A DNA stretch of 64,000 bases from Caproicibacter sp047833665 (GCA_047833665.1 CP181261.1:558001-622000); one strand, 5' to 3'. Numbered from the stretch's first letter, positions 34,516 through 43,632 are shown. A program made the numbers and translations. The notes: generated by a model from the sequence alone, not told the origin.

Positions 34516-35705
34516 CGTATTGTAAAGTTAAATGAAAGTTGAGGACTCGTCAGCCCTTCTGGTACAATGGTTTTGATACAAAACAATGTACTCCCGAAAG
34601 GAGACAAGTCCTCATGACAAAATCATACCAGATTTGCTGTCCGAAATGCAACAACCATCAAAACTTTTATCGTTATGGCAAAGATAAATATGGAAACCAG
34701 AAATATCTTTGCCGTGTATGCGGGCATCAATTTGCGCCGGATGCCCATGCGGCTGACAAACCCGGAAGGCCGCGCGTGCGTCCTTATCCGACTTGCCCTG
34801 TCTGCGGAAAAGCCATGTTCCTTCACCATGACCACAAATACTACTCAAACTACCAATGCTGCGACAAGAAGTGCGGCCATTCCATTTTTGTGCCGAAACC
34901 GGCTGCCGTTACGGCACCTTCCATGTCGAAGCTGTCCGGGAAAACAGATTTCAAGCGGATGCGTTATCCAGTGCATGTTATCCTGACGGCACTGTCGATG
35001 TTTTATCTGGGAAAAAACTCTTTCCGTAATATTGCTTTGATTCTGCGTACTGTCATGAATATTCAGGTTTCCCACACTACTATCAGTAACTGGTGTACGA
35101 AATTCGCGCCTTTGTTTCAAAACATCGCGCTTGAACTGATGCCAACGCTCAATTTCAACTCCGACGAATGGCACGCGGACGAAACTGTAGTAAAAATCCG
35201 AGGCATGAAGTATTACCTCTGGTTAATTGTGGACAGCGAAACCCGCTTTGTTCTCAGCTTCCACCTTTCCAGGCACAGGGACAGCCCTCAGGCGTTTTCC
35301 TTACTAAATTCCGTTAAACATCTCGGTAAACCCGGAGCCATCGTCACCGACCGCTACAGTGCTTACAAAGTTCCTGTAAAAGCAGTGCTTGGCGTGAAAC
35401 ATATCCGGGTCCAGAGCTTCAGCGATGATATTACCAACAACCTGATCGAATGCTTTAACAAGCAATTCAAGGCGTGGTACAAAACCAAACAGGGATTTGC
35501 CTCGTTCGATTCCGCCAACAATCTTATCGCGGTTTTTCTCTTCTTTTACAATTTTGTCCGCCCTCATTCCGCTCTTGACGGTCTGACCCCAGCACAAGTT
35601 GCGGGCCTAAACCTTTCTGCCAGAAGCAAACGCAAGCTTTTCCTCGTCGCTTGAAGCAATTGGCTGATTTCCCTTCTTAATCTTTCATGTTTACTTTACA
35701 AAGCC
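34516..35705 (+). mobile_element. IS6-like (IS240-type DDE) insertion sequence, copy A (1190 bp)
   Basis: The ends share an imperfect inverted repeat with TTGTAAAGT and ATGAAAG; the right end read inward is GGCTTTGTAAAGT, similar in form to IS6-family ends. One transposase gene lies inside. A 9-bp duplication flanks it. It is inserted in the 5' leader of tetR, 23 bp from the GTG. Copy B at 57620-58809 has the same length and differs at about four positions, so one or both moved recently. Confidence 0.9.
34614..35654 (+). CDS. IS6-like transposase with N-terminal zinc ribbons
   Basis: 346 residues. Two Cys4-type ribbons come first (CCPKCNNHQ with CRVCGHQF; CPVCGKAM with CCDKKCGHS). The catalytic core has Asp in FNSDEWHADETVVKIRG and in IVTDRYSAYK and Glu in NNLIECFNKQFKAWYKTKQG, ending RPHSALDGLTPAQVAGL. 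It is longer than classical IS6 transposases because of the ribbons. ATG 34614 follows AAAGGAG; the 25 upstream codons in frame are not preceded by an SD. Confidence 0.92.
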   Translation: MTKSYQICCPKCNNHQNFYRYGKDKYGNQKYLCRVCGHQFAPDAHAADKPGRPRVRPYPTCPVCGKAMFLHHDHKYYSNYQCCDKKCGHSIFVPKPAAVTAPSMSKLSGKTDFKRMRYPVHVILTALSMFYLGKNSFRNIALILRTVMNIQVSHTTISNWCTKFAPLFQNIALELMPTLNFNSDEWHADETVVKIRGMKYYLWLIVDSETRFVLSFHLSRHRDSPQAFSLLNSVKHLGKPGAIVTDRYSAYKVPVKAVLGVKHIRVQSFSDDITNNLIECFNKQFKAWYKTKQGFASFDSANNLIAVFLFFYNFVRPHSALDGLTPAQVAGLNLSARSKRKLFLVA

Positions 35706-35714
35706 ATGTCTCAC
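35706..35714. repeat. Right target duplication of IS6-like copy A
   Basis: ATGTCTCAC, the partner of 34507-34515. Confidence 0.75.
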
Positions 35715-35728
35715 CTTCTTCTAAAAAA

Positions 35729-35789
35729 ATGACTAATAGTCATTTGCATTTAGCTTAAATAGTATAGGCTTAAAATGACTAATAGTCAA
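35729..35789 (-). promoter_or_regulatory. Stranded tetR-MMPL promoter with two operators
   Basis: On the minus strand: TTGACT (35789-35784), 17-bp spacer, TATACT (35766-35761). Two copies of the palindrome TGACTAATAGTCA lie at 35730-35742 and 35776-35788; one overlaps the -35 box, the other sits downstream of the start. This is the classic arrangement for TetR autorepression. It reads toward tetR, but IS copy A now lies between (34516-35705). Confidence 0.8.
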
Positions 35790-35945
35790 TATTTTATGAG
35801 AAATTCATAAATATTACTAAATGTTATAATGGAATTTATTTAAAACTGGATAGAATCGCAACATGTCCACGCAGAGAGGTAGATTTTATGCAGAATGATT
35901 TCCATGATAACTGGCAAAAATATGAGGAAGGAGGGAGCGAAAGAT

Positions 35946-37445
35946 ATGGAGAAAAACCGGTTTCAATCCTGCTGGCAGGGGGTAAAACCGCCTGAATTTC
36001 CAAAACTGTCCGGTGACTGCAACGCGGATGCGGTGATTGTGGGTGGGGGAATGTGCGGGCTTTTATGTGCGTATGAGTTATTACGGAAGGGAATTCAAAA
36101 CATTGTGATACTTGAGGCAGGCAGAATTCTAAACGGAACGACCGCACGCACCACTGCAAAGATCACATCTCAGCACGGATTGATTTATACCGCACTTCAA
36201 AAGGGGATGGGCACAAAAGCCGCGTGGCAGTATGCCAAAGCAAATGAAGAGGCAATATCGCGCTTTCAGCAAATTGTTCAAAGCGAACACATCGACTGTG
36301 ATTTTTCCGCTTGTGATGCATATGTCTATTCCCGCACACAGGAAGGAGCACAACGTGTGAGAAAAGAGGCTCAAACAGCGCGAAGGCTGTCCATCAATGC
36401 GTCATTTGAGGAAATTTGCCCGGAGATTCCTGTTTCGGTGTGCGGTGCGGTGCGTTTTGCCGGGCAAGCGAAGTTTCATCCGTTAAAATTTGCCTGTCGG
36501 CTAACGGAAATTCTGCGGGATCGAGGTGTTCAGATATTTGAACATACACCTGCCGTCGCTTTAGACGACAACATCATTCTCACGCCCGCAGGCAATGTTT
36601 ATGGAAAAAACATTCTCATTTGTTCGCATTATCCGTTTACGAACCTGCGGGGCTTTTATTTTGCGCGCCTTGTGCAGAATTGCTCCTACATTGCGGCACT
36701 GAAAGGTGTTAAGAAGATTTCCGGCATATATGTTGACTGCGATGATGCGGGGCTCTCCTTCCGAAGTGCCCGTGCAGGGAAAGAAAATCTTTTGCTGTTG
36801 GGGTGGGGAGCGCATAAAACGGGCCATGAAACCGATGTGCACCATTATCAAGCGTTAAAAGAAAAAGCAACAAGTCTTTATCCCTCCGCTTCCGTCGTAT
36901 TCCAATGGTCGGCGCAGGATTGCATGACAAATGACAGAATTCCGCTCATAGGCCGATATAAGCAGTTTGGCGAGCATGTTTATCTTGCTGCGGGTTTTAA
37001 CAAATGGGGAATGACCTCCTCTATGGCGGCGGCTGATATATTGTCCGACCTGATTGCTACCGGTCACAGTGAAGTGGCGGATGTCTTTTCTCCGAGCCGC
37101 GCAAATTTCGGCATGCGGGCAGAAAAATTTTTTCAGGAAACCGCGGATACCGCCGCAAATTTTCTGCGCGGATATGTGGAGGTTCCAAAGGGCGGTGTGG
37201 ATCGCCTAAAAAATGGAGAGGGGGGTATTGTGGAGTTTGAAGGGGAGAAAATAGGTGCTTTCCGCGGAAAAGACGGAAGTCTGCACGGTGTTAAACCGGT
37301 GTGCACGCATATGCGGTGTCCTTTGCGGTGGAATCCGGAGGAAAACACATGGGACTGTCCCTGCCACGGTTCAAGGTTTGACGCAGACGGCAATGTTTTG
37401 GAAAATCCCGCGTTCCTGCCATTGAAAAAAAGAGGGCCGGATTGA
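35946..37445 (+). CDS. FAD-dependent oxidoreductase with C-terminal Rieske domain (YhfW-like)
   Basis: About 499 residues. A DAO-type FAD domain (about 1-400) has AVIVGGGMCGLLCAYEL at the dinucleotide site and NRIPLIGRYKQFGEHVYLAAGFNKWGM split near its C-terminal FAD contact. A Rieske 2Fe-2S domain (about 425-495) has the ligands in PVCTHMRCPL and DCPCHGSRFD. B. subtilis YhfW has this arrangement; the substrate is unknown. ATG 35946 follows GGAGGG by about 10 nt. A TATAAT box at 35825-35830 may be its -10, with a poor -35. Cytoplasmic. Confidence 0.87.
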   Translation: MEKNRFQSCWQGVKPPEFPKLSGDCNADAVIVGGGMCGLLCAYELLRKGIQNIVILEAGRILNGTTARTTAKITSQHGLIYTALQKGMGTKAAWQYAKANEEAISRFQQIVQSEHIDCDFSACDAYVYSRTQEGAQRVRKEAQTARRLSINASFEEICPEIPVSVCGAVRFAGQAKFHPLKFACRLTEILRDRGVQIFEHTPAVALDDNIILTPAGNVYGKNILICSHYPFTNLRGFYFARLVQNCSYIAALKGVKKISGIYVDCDDAGLSFRSARAGKENLLLLGWGAHKTGHETDVHHYQALKEKATSLYPSASVVFQWSAQDCMTNDRIPLIGRYKQFGEHVYLAAGFNKWGMTSSMAAADILSDLIATGHSEVADVFSPSRANFGMRAEKFFQETADTAANFLRGYVEVPKGGVDRLKNGEGGIVEFEGEKIGAFRGKDGSLHGVKPVCTHMRCPLRWNPEENTWDCPCHGSRFDADGNVLENPAFLPLKKRGPD

Positions 37446-37506
37446 CGCCCTTGTCAGAACAGATCTTGTGTTGCGCGAAGCAGAGAAAACCAATTTTTCC
37501 CTTTAG

Positions 37507-37535
37507 TTGAAACGGTGTAAGGGATGTGTTAAAAT
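37507..37535 (+). promoter_or_regulatory. Promoter of the iron alcohol dehydrogenase
   Basis: TTGAAA (37507-37512), 17-bp spacer, TAAAAT (37530-37535). Confidence 0.7.
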
Positions 37536-37588
37536 AATAACAATTAATTATTTATTCAGTGACAAATTATGAAAAGGAGGAGTTTTAC

Positions 37589-38758
37589 TTGGCAAGATTC
37601 ACATTACCCCGCGATATCTATTACGGAGCCGGCGCCATCGGTGAACTAAAAAATTTGAAGGGACACAAGAAGGCGTTCATCGTAACCGGCGGTCATTCCA
37701 TGAGGAAAACCGGATTCTTGCAGAAGGTGGAAGATGTCCTCAAAGAGGCAGGGCTGGAAACCAGAATTTATGAAGGTGTTGAGCCCGATCCTTCCATTGA
37801 ACGTGTATTTGACGGCGCAAAGGCCATGCGTGAATTCGAACCGGACGTCATTGTTGCAATCGGCGGCGGATCTCCCATGGATGCTGCGAAAGCCATGTGG
37901 GTGTTCTACGAATATCCGGACAAAACATTTGACGATATTAAAGACCCGTTTACTATGCCGAAGCTGAGAAAAAAGGCCATTTTTGTTGCCATTCCTTCCA
38001 CAAGCGGCACTGCGTCCGAGGTGACGGCGTTCTCCGTTATCACGGACTATTCCACCAATATCAAATATCCTCTTGCAGATTTCGAGATTACTCCGGATAT
38101 CGCGGTGCTCGATACCGACATTCCGCAGGCTATGCCGAAAACTCTGACCGCACACACCGGAATGGACGCGCTGACCCATGCAATTGAAGCGTATGTTGCT
38201 TCTGCTCGCTCCGATTTTTCGGATGCTTTGGCGCTCAAGGCCATTTCGGATATTTTTGATTCCCTGTTGGATTCCTATCATGGTGATAAGGAAGCACGCA
38301 GCAAAATGCATATAGCTCAGTGTTTGGCGGGTATGGCGTTTTCCAATGCTCTGCTTGGCATTGCACACAGCTTAGCGCATAAGACCGGTGCAATGTTCCA
38401 TATTCCGCACGGCTGCTGCAACGCGATTTTGCTGCCGTTTGTCATTCAATATAACTCCAGAGTCTGCATGGAGCGTTATGCCCAGATTGCGAAAATGCTA
38501 GGCCTGCCGGGCACTACGGACAAACAGCTTACGAATTCTTTGGTAGAGGCTATCCGTGTACTGAATCAGAAGCTCGGTATTCAGCAGACCTACCGTGAAA
38601 ACGGTGTAAGCGAAGAAGATTTCAAAGCTCATGCCCGGTCCATAGCTGAGAACGCGGTACAGGATCCTTGCACATCCTCCAACCCGCGGGCGACAGATAC
38701 GGAAAATATGCTGAAAGTTCTTACTTGTGCCTATTACGGAGAAGATGTTGCGTTTTAA
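37589..38758 (+). CDS. Iron-containing alcohol dehydrogenase
   Basis: 389 residues, group-III ADH. The NAD(P) site is VIVAIGGGSPMDAAKAMW; IPSTSGTASEVTAFSVI is the family signature. Metal ligands are expected from Asp in the MDALTHAIEAYV region and His residues of LGIAHSLAHKTGAMFHIPHG. It resembles butanol/1,3-propanediol-type dehydrogenases; the alcohol cannot be told. TTG 37589 is preferred because AAGGAGG is 8 nt upstream; the longer frame from 37559 overlaps that SD. It is monocistronic: promoter before, terminator after. Confidence 0.93.
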   Translation: MARFTLPRDIYYGAGAIGELKNLKGHKKAFIVTGGHSMRKTGFLQKVEDVLKEAGLETRIYEGVEPDPSIERVFDGAKAMREFEPDVIVAIGGGSPMDAAKAMWVFYEYPDKTFDDIKDPFTMPKLRKKAIFVAIPSTSGTASEVTAFSVITDYSTNIKYPLADFEITPDIAVLDTDIPQAMPKTLTAHTGMDALTHAIEAYVASARSDFSDALALKAISDIFDSLLDSYHGDKEARSKMHIAQCLAGMAFSNALLGIAHSLAHKTGAMFHIPHGCCNAILLPFVIQYNSRVCMERYAQIAKMLGLPGTTDKQLTNSLVEAIRVLNQKLGIQQTYRENGVSEEDFKAHARSIAENAVQDPCTSSNPRATDTENMLKVLTCAYYGEDVAF

Positions 38759-38795
38759 TTCACTGTTGTCACTTTTAGAAAAGATTTGATGAAAA

Positions 38796-38841
38796 AACAG
38801 CCCGCAATCGCCATTCTAAGCGTTTGCGGGCTGTTTGTGTA
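38796..38841 (+). terminator. Terminator after the alcohol dehydrogenase
   Basis: AACAGCCCGCAA (38796-38807) pairs perfectly with TTGCGGGCTGTT (38824-38835). Confidence 0.8.
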
Positions 38842-38910
38842 TGAAATGTTGAAAGCCAGCCGTGTGTGTTTTGAGTTATTTTTTTGATTGACTAAAGAGT
38901 TACAAAGCGG

Positions 38911-39750
38911 TTACATACCTTCAGAAGCTCGGATTTTTTGAAATAGGTCACGCATCCGCTTCATGTGGTAATGATAGACTGTTTGAATTTCTTCACTGGG
39001 TTCGCCGTTTTCCGTCAATTCCATAACTTCTATCGCTTTTAATTCATCCAGAATCAGCCGAAAAGTCGCAATGTTGGAAGAAATGAGGAATACCTCGTCG
39101 TCATTCCAGCGCAGAATTTTTGCCTCTGAAATATACAGCCGCAGTGCCCGCGCAAGATTTTGAATTTCTTCGTCAATTGCTTTACTGTTTATCACCTTTT
39201 TTGCTGAGGCGTCGTCGATTGCCGCGATAGTTTTCTTTTTTAATTCGGCGTAAATTCGTTTGATTTCCATAGCATAGTTTGGCGGCATAACGGTTAGATT
39301 GACCATCATCGCGACGCCGATGCCGAGCAGAGCGGCCCCCATGCAAGAAAGGGCATGTTCCCACGGAGCGGACTGCACAGAGCCAAACATCACTGCAGCA
39401 AAAGAGAAACTGGAAAGAACACCGCCGCTCTCTAGATGCAATAGATGGCATAAATACAAGGAAAGAATGACTCCAATTCCGCTTAGACCGGCATTGCCGG
39501 GGGATAGGGAGGCAAAAGCAGCTCCCACGGCGGTGCCAATGATAACCCCTATCATTTTATTTTTGCCGGATTTCAGGGACAGATCAATGGATTTGTCCAT
39601 GGAAATCACGGTGGCAATCACTGCAATCAAAGGCTGGTTCAGTTTTAAAAGATGAGAAAGTACAATGCAAAAAGTTACAGCTATGCCGGTTTTTACAACG
39701 CGCGGACCAAGCCGGCAGTTTGTGCTGAAAAAGCGGCAGATTCGTTTCAT
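38911..39750 (-). CDS. Aromatic acid exporter-like (ArAE/DUF939) membrane protein
   Basis: 279 residues. About 4-5 hydrophobic segments in the first 155 residues (TGIAVTFCIVLSHLL, LIAVIATVIS, MIGVIIGTAVGAAFA, LGIGVAMMVNLTVMPP), then a helical cytoplasmic tail with SEAKILRWNDDE. This is the half-size FUSC/ArAE_1 pattern (YqjA-like) common in Firmicutes. Exported substrates are not known. It overlaps the HAD phosphatase gene by 4 nt (ATGA) and is translationally coupled to it. Confidence 0.85.
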   Translation of the reverse strand: MKRICRFFSTNCRLGPRVVKTGIAVTFCIVLSHLLKLNQPLIAVIATVISMDKSIDLSLKSGKNKMIGVIIGTAVGAAFASLSPGNAGLSGIGVILSLYLCHLLHLESGGVLSSFSFAAVMFGSVQSAPWEHALSCMGAALLGIGVAMMVNLTVMPPNYAMEIKRIYAELKKKTIAAIDDASAKKVINSKAIDEEIQNLARALRLYISEAKILRWNDDEVFLISSNIATFRLILDELKAIEVMELTENGEPSEEIQTVYHYHMKRMRDLFQKIRASEGM

Positions 39751-40424
39751 GATTCTTCCTTACCATGTACCACCGCCAAAATTTGTTTTGGCGATTCGAG
39801 CAGGTAGACAGCGCCGTTTTCTTCCAGCTCTGCACGGCTTCGAAACCCCCAGAGGGCTCCGGCAGTGTCCATGCCGGCGCTTTTTCCTGTTTTCATGTCC
39901 GTGTTTGTGTCGCCTATGTATAGTATGTCCTTCGGTTCTAGTTGCAGTCTCTCCGCAATCATCAGTGCGCCGGCAGGCGACGGCTTGCGCGGGATACCGG
40001 GCTGCTGACCAAAACAAAGCTCAAAACTTCCTTTTGGGAACAGGGCAGACACAATCGATTTTGTCCACATATCGGGTTTATTAGAAAGTACCGCCGTGAG
40101 AATATCGGATTTTTTAAGCTGCTCAATTGTTTCCCGCATGCCCGGATATTCGCGCACTAAATGCACGGGATCCTTTTCATACAGACGGAAATAAACTTCT
40201 TTCAGTTTAGCGGCCTCCTGTTCTGTAAACGGGCGACCTCCATTGACGACGGTTAACATGCGATGGATTTGCATATCTGCGCCGTCGCCGACGATTTTTC
40301 GGTAATCCTCGGCCGCAATGGGAGGGTATCCCAGCTGTTTTAAAGCTTCATTGGAAAAAAATGCAATGGAATATAACGTATTGGCTAAAGTGCCGTCTAA
40401 GTCAAAAATACATGCACGATACAA
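39747..40424 (-). CDS. HAD-family phosphatase (phosphoglycolate phosphatase-like)
   Basis: 225 residues. Motif I is CIFDLDGTLANT, motif II Ser/Thr near TAVLSNKP, motif III Lys in GIPRKPSPAG, and motif IV DILYIGDTNTDM. A helical cap (about 15-85) marks the Gph/PgmB type. Substrate cannot be settled. TTG start with AGGTGA upstream. It leads a two-gene unit with the ArAE-like gene. Confidence 0.9.
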   Translation of the reverse strand: MYRACIFDLDGTLANTLYSIAFFSNEALKQLGYPPIAAEDYRKIVGDGADMQIHRMLTVVNGGRPFTEQEAAKLKEVYFRLYEKDPVHLVREYPGMRETIEQLKKSDILTAVLSNKPDMWTKSIVSALFPKGSFELCFGQQPGIPRKPSPAGALMIAERLQLEPKDILYIGDTNTDMKTGKSAGMDTAGALWGFRSRAELEENGAVYLLESPKQILAVVHGKEES

Positions 40425-40813
40425 AAAATCACCTGTTCATTCAAAGTGTGCTGTGCTGTCTAAACTCATTTAAAAATTGCGGATATTTGTCGGGGCGGAC
40501 AAAATGATATGAAAAACATATCCTCTTGTATTTTACAATATTCAGGCTGTTCTCTCAAGTATTTTCCAATAATATACAATTGTCTTCCTTTGGCATCAAA
40601 CTGGATATGCCGCCCCGTTTGGGGCAATTTCGTTAAAAGGATGAATCTTGCTTTTGGTAGATGAATATGAAGGAACTTTATAAAAAACCTGCATGTAAAT
40701 ATGAAAATATAATTCGATTTTGTAAACTCACTTATAAAATACACAATATATGCTGATATTTATTTAAACTTTTATTTGAATTCATGAATTTAAAGAATAA
40801 TCAAAATTTTAAC
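40425..40813. other. A/T-rich intergenic stretch without a supported gene
   Basis: About 390 bp. A 92-codon minus-strand open frame (40466-40744) is present but has no SD, no recognisable domain and an A/T-driven composition, so I do not call it a gene. Confidence 0.5.
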
Positions 40814-40842
40814 TTGCAAATATAAAGGGTGCAATATATAAT
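40814..40842 (+). promoter_or_regulatory. amt promoter
   Basis: TTGCAA (40814-40819), 17-bp spacer, TATAAT (40837-40842). Transcription should start near 40849, about 165 nt before amt. Confidence 0.75.
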
Positions 40843-40884
40843 GAATTAACAGATAAATTCAAAAAGCGGTACCGCAGCAACTCG

Positions 40885-40946
40885 ATAAAGAATTGTTTTA
40901 TATCGGCAAAGACGCCGGACCAGAACTATGGTCCGGCGTCTTTTTT
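40885..40946 (+). promoter_or_regulatory. Candidate attenuator in the amt leader
   Basis: A strong terminator, AAAGACGCCGGACC (40908-40921) with GGTCCGGCGTCTTT (40930-40943) plus T residues, lies between the amt promoter and the gene. A competing small hairpin, CGGC-AAAGAC-GCCG (40904-40917), overlaps its 5' arm; its six-base loop has A1 and G4, as in ANTAR-target hairpins. A second AAAGA-loop hairpin lies just upstream (about 40882-40894), with a weaker fold. Antitermination is plausible but unproven. Confidence 0.5.
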
Positions 40947-41013
40947 GGTATAATTCACTCTTTTTACAGTGCTGTTTCAGAGGCTAACGAAATGATATGA
41001 ACGGAGGGTATTT

Positions 41014-42357
41014 ATGAGTTTGGCTTTCATGCAAACGGGACTGCACAATTTCCTGTTAACGGCGGCAAGCGCCGTATCGCTTCCGTCTGAGCTTTTAAAT
41101 TCGATCAATACGGTATGGACATTAATTGCCGCATTCCTCGTATTTTTCATGCAGGCGGGATTTGCAATGCTGGAAAGCGGTTCTACACGTTCCAAAGGCG
41201 CGGCAAATATCATGATGAAAAATTTGATGGATTTTTGTATCGGATCCATCGCATTCTATTTTGTGGGCTACGGTTTAATGTTTGGCGCGAGCGTAGGAGG
41301 ATGGTTCGGAAGCTCGGATTTCTTCGGTTCCATTGACCATACACTGTCCGTGGCAGGCATACCGATTGACGCCTTCATCCTTTGGGAGACGGTATTCTGT
41401 GCAACAGCGGCGACCATTGTTTCCGGTGCTATGGCGGAACGCACCAAATTTTCTGCGTATTGCATTTACAGTGCGGTAATTTCACTGATTATCTACCCGG
41501 TTGCAGGTCACTGGATTTGGGGCGGCGGCTGGCTTGCTCAAATGGGATTTGAGGATTTTGCAGGTTCTACGGTGGTACATTCCATCGGCGGTTGGGCCGC
41601 ATTGGTTGGCGCTGCACTGCTTGGACCGCGCATCGGCAAATACTCCAAGGACGGCAAGCCAAACAGCATTCCGGGCCATAGTATTACACTGGCGGCACTC
41701 GGCGTGTTTATCCTGTGGTTTGGTTGGTTCGGATTTAACCCGGGGTCCACTCTTTCTGCACTGGTTGTTGATGAGAACGGAAATTTCAGCGTTGCGGCCA
41801 TTGGCACCATTGCTATGACAACGAATATTGCGGCGGCGGCCGGCGGTGTCACAGCTATGCTCTATACTTGGATCAGACATAAAAAACCGTCCGTCAGCAT
41901 GGCACTCAACGGCGTGGTTGGCGGTCTGGTTGCCATCACCGCTGGATGTGCCTATGTTAGCATTGAGGGGGCATTTGTCATTGGACTGCTGGCAGGTGTG
42001 CTTGTTGTTGCATCCATCGAATTCATTGAAAAGGTTTTGAAAGTCGATGACCCTGCCGGCGCTATTAGCTGCCACTGCACTTGCGGCGTATTCGGAACAT
42101 TGATGGTTGGATTGTTTGATACCAGCAGCGGAGTCTTTTACGGCGGAGGCTGGAGACTGTTTGGAGTACAGTTGCTCGGGGTTGTAGCAGTTGCTGTGTG
42201 GACCTTAGCAACAAGCTATGTGCTCTTTAAAGTCATTAAAGCTACCGTTGGACTGCGCGTCAGCGAAGAAGAAGAACTCAACGGTCTGGATGTTTCCGAG
42301 CATGCAGAGGAAGGCTATCCGGATTTTCAGCAGATTGATACAGTTCACCTTGCTTAA
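41014..42357 (+). CDS. amt: Ammonium transporter
   Basis: 447 residues, about 11 membrane segments. Conserved pieces: FFMQAGFAMLESGSTRSKGAANIMMKN, split around residue 45-70; the first pore His in VAGHWIWGGGWL; FNPGST; the second pore His in ISCHCTCGVFGTLMVGLF. The gene follows GGAGGG. No glnB/PII gene is adjacent, which is uncommon among Clostridia. The leader carries a candidate attenuator. Confidence 0.95.
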   Translation: MSLAFMQTGLHNFLLTAASAVSLPSELLNSINTVWTLIAAFLVFFMQAGFAMLESGSTRSKGAANIMMKNLMDFCIGSIAFYFVGYGLMFGASVGGWFGSSDFFGSIDHTLSVAGIPIDAFILWETVFCATAATIVSGAMAERTKFSAYCIYSAVISLIIYPVAGHWIWGGGWLAQMGFEDFAGSTVVHSIGGWAALVGAALLGPRIGKYSKDGKPNSIPGHSITLAALGVFILWFGWFGFNPGSTLSALVVDENGNFSVAAIGTIAMTTNIAAAAGGVTAMLYTWIRHKKPSVSMALNGVVGGLVAITAGCAYVSIEGAFVIGLLAGVLVVASIEFIEKVLKVDDPAGAISCHCTCGVFGTLMVGLFDTSSGVFYGGGWRLFGVQLLGVVAVAVWTLATSYVLFKVIKATVGLRVSEEEELNGLDVSEHAEEGYPDFQQIDTVHLA

Positions 42358-42379
42358 TTCATTCATCTGTCATATAAGA

Positions 42380-42416
42380 GGCGCTGCCTGTCATAGAGGC
42401 AGCGCCGTTTTGTTTT
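42380..42416. terminator. Terminator between amt and the thrE genes
   Basis: GGCGCTGCCT (42380-42389) pairs with AGGCAGCGCC (42397-42406), followed by GTTTTGTTTT. Confidence 0.85.
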
Positions 42417-42420
42417 CTGA

Positions 42421-42861
42421 TTACCATTCGCGGTGGGTACGAGCAAGGTGAATCAGGCGGACTACTGTGGATACAAGCAAAACGCCCATGGCGAGAGCGC
42501 CGGCAATCCCCAGCGTGTGTATGCCGGTGCGGATGAACATCGTGCTGTTGCCGATGACAAGATATTCCATGGTGTAAAAGATGCCTCCGCCCGGAACAAA
42601 AGGAAGCAAAGCGATAATTTGAAATTCCGTGGCCGGCTTTTTCACAATGCGAGCCATGCTTTCCGAATAAATCGCTGTCAGTACGGTAGCAAGAAAATAT
42701 TGTATGATGTCGTTCTCAAGCGGGGCAAATAAGGAGAAAAACAGCCAGCTCAGCAGGCCGCCCAGAGCGCAAAGAAAAAGAGCGCGTCCGCGGATATTAA
42801 ACAAAAAGCAAAATGCGATACATGCGGCAAATGCGTATAGGCATTCCAAAAAAACTTGCAT
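42421..42861 (-). CDS. Threonine/serine exporter, C-terminal half (ThrE_2/YjjB type)
   Basis: 146 residues, about five membrane segments. The conserved PFVPGGGIFYTMEYLVIGN is the ThrE_2 (DUF3815) signature. Split ThrE exporters work as two proteins, YjjP-like plus YjjB-like, and export Thr/Ser or, in E. coli, succinate. It follows its partner gene by 6 bp and is the last gene of the minus-strand unit. Confidence 0.88.
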   Translation of the reverse strand: MQVFLECLYAFAACIAFCFLFNIRGRALFLCALGGLLSWLFFSLFAPLENDIIQYFLATVLTAIYSESMARIVKKPATEFQIIALLPFVPGGGIFYTMEYLVIGNSTMFIRTGIHTLGIAGALAMGVLLVSTVVRLIHLARTHREW

Positions 42862-42867
42862 TTTGTT

Positions 42868-43632
42868 TTACACCCCCCACAGCATGCGGGAAGCAGTCAA
42901 AGCCATGCCTGCGCCGATGGCGATGGCGGTGGCTACCAAGACGCTTTCCGTTAGACGGAGGATCCCGGCAATCATGTCGCCTGCTATAATATCGCGCATA
43001 AAATTTGTAATTGCAATGCCCGGTACTAAATTCATCAGGGAACCAATAATGATTTTATCGTAACTTAGAGAAAAATTAAAATTTGCGGCGGTTAGCGCAA
43101 TCACCGCCGCCATGAAACTGGCCGCTATGTTCACAAAAAAGGAGTTAACGCGGAACCGTTCCAAAAACTGGGTAGTAAGACGTATAGCGGCACCGCAGAA
43201 AAGAGCTACAGCTGCATCCGAAAGAGAGCCTCCGAAAAAAAGGGTAAAGGCTGCCGCAATCACCGCATATGCGATGGTCTGTTTCGGAAACGAGAGTATG
43301 GGACGTTCTTTAATACGGCTTAACGCGGCTTGAATTTCCGTAAAGTTTGGCCTTTTGCTGCAGATATACCGGCACAGCGCGTTTACTTGCTCCACACGAT
43401 CTAAGTTTATTGTGCGCCCAGATACCCGTTTGATTTTGGTAATCGGTTTGCCGTCCGGCATGCAGACCGTCACTTCAATCAGTGTGGGTATGACGAACAC
43501 TTCGCCGGTTTCTACACCGTATGCGCAGAAAATGCGCTGTATGGATTCTTCGGCGCGGTAAATTTCGCCGCCGTTGACAACCAGAAGATAGCCGACTTCT
43601 ACCGCCATGCTTACCAAATCGCTATACTTCAT
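42868..43632 (-). CDS. Threonine/serine exporter, N-terminal half (ThrE/YjjP type)
   Basis: 254 residues: a soluble N-terminal portion (about 1-110, NGGEIYRAEESIQRI, EVFVIPTLIEVTV) and about five membrane segments (110-250) ending in VPGIAITNFMRDIIAGDMIAG, the DUF1212 signature. Pairs with the downstream half. It lies 24 bp after malic enzyme, so export of a malate-related C4 acid is as plausible as of Thr/Ser. Confidence 0.88.
   Translation of the reverse strand: MKYSDLVSMAVEVGYLLVVNGGEIYRAEESIQRIFCAYGVETGEVFVIPTLIEVTVCMPDGKPITKIKRVSGRTINLDRVEQVNALCRYICSKRPNFTEIQAALSRIKERPILSFPKQTIAYAVIAAAFTLFFGGSLSDAAVALFCGAAIRLTTQFLERFRVNSFFVNIAASFMAAVIALTAANFNFSLSYDKIIIGSLMNLVPGIAITNFMRDIIAGDMIAGILRLTESVLVATAIAIGAGMALTASRMLWGV

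Noticed and set aside
40466..40744. A 92-codon minus-strand open frame.
   Set aside because: No SD, no recognised domain, composition follows the local A/T richness.
40861..40885. GCGGTACCGC resembling a T-box core ahead of amt.
   Set aside because: The leader is too short for a T-box stem I, no specifier loop is seen, and the palindrome does not form an antiterminator with the terminator that follows.
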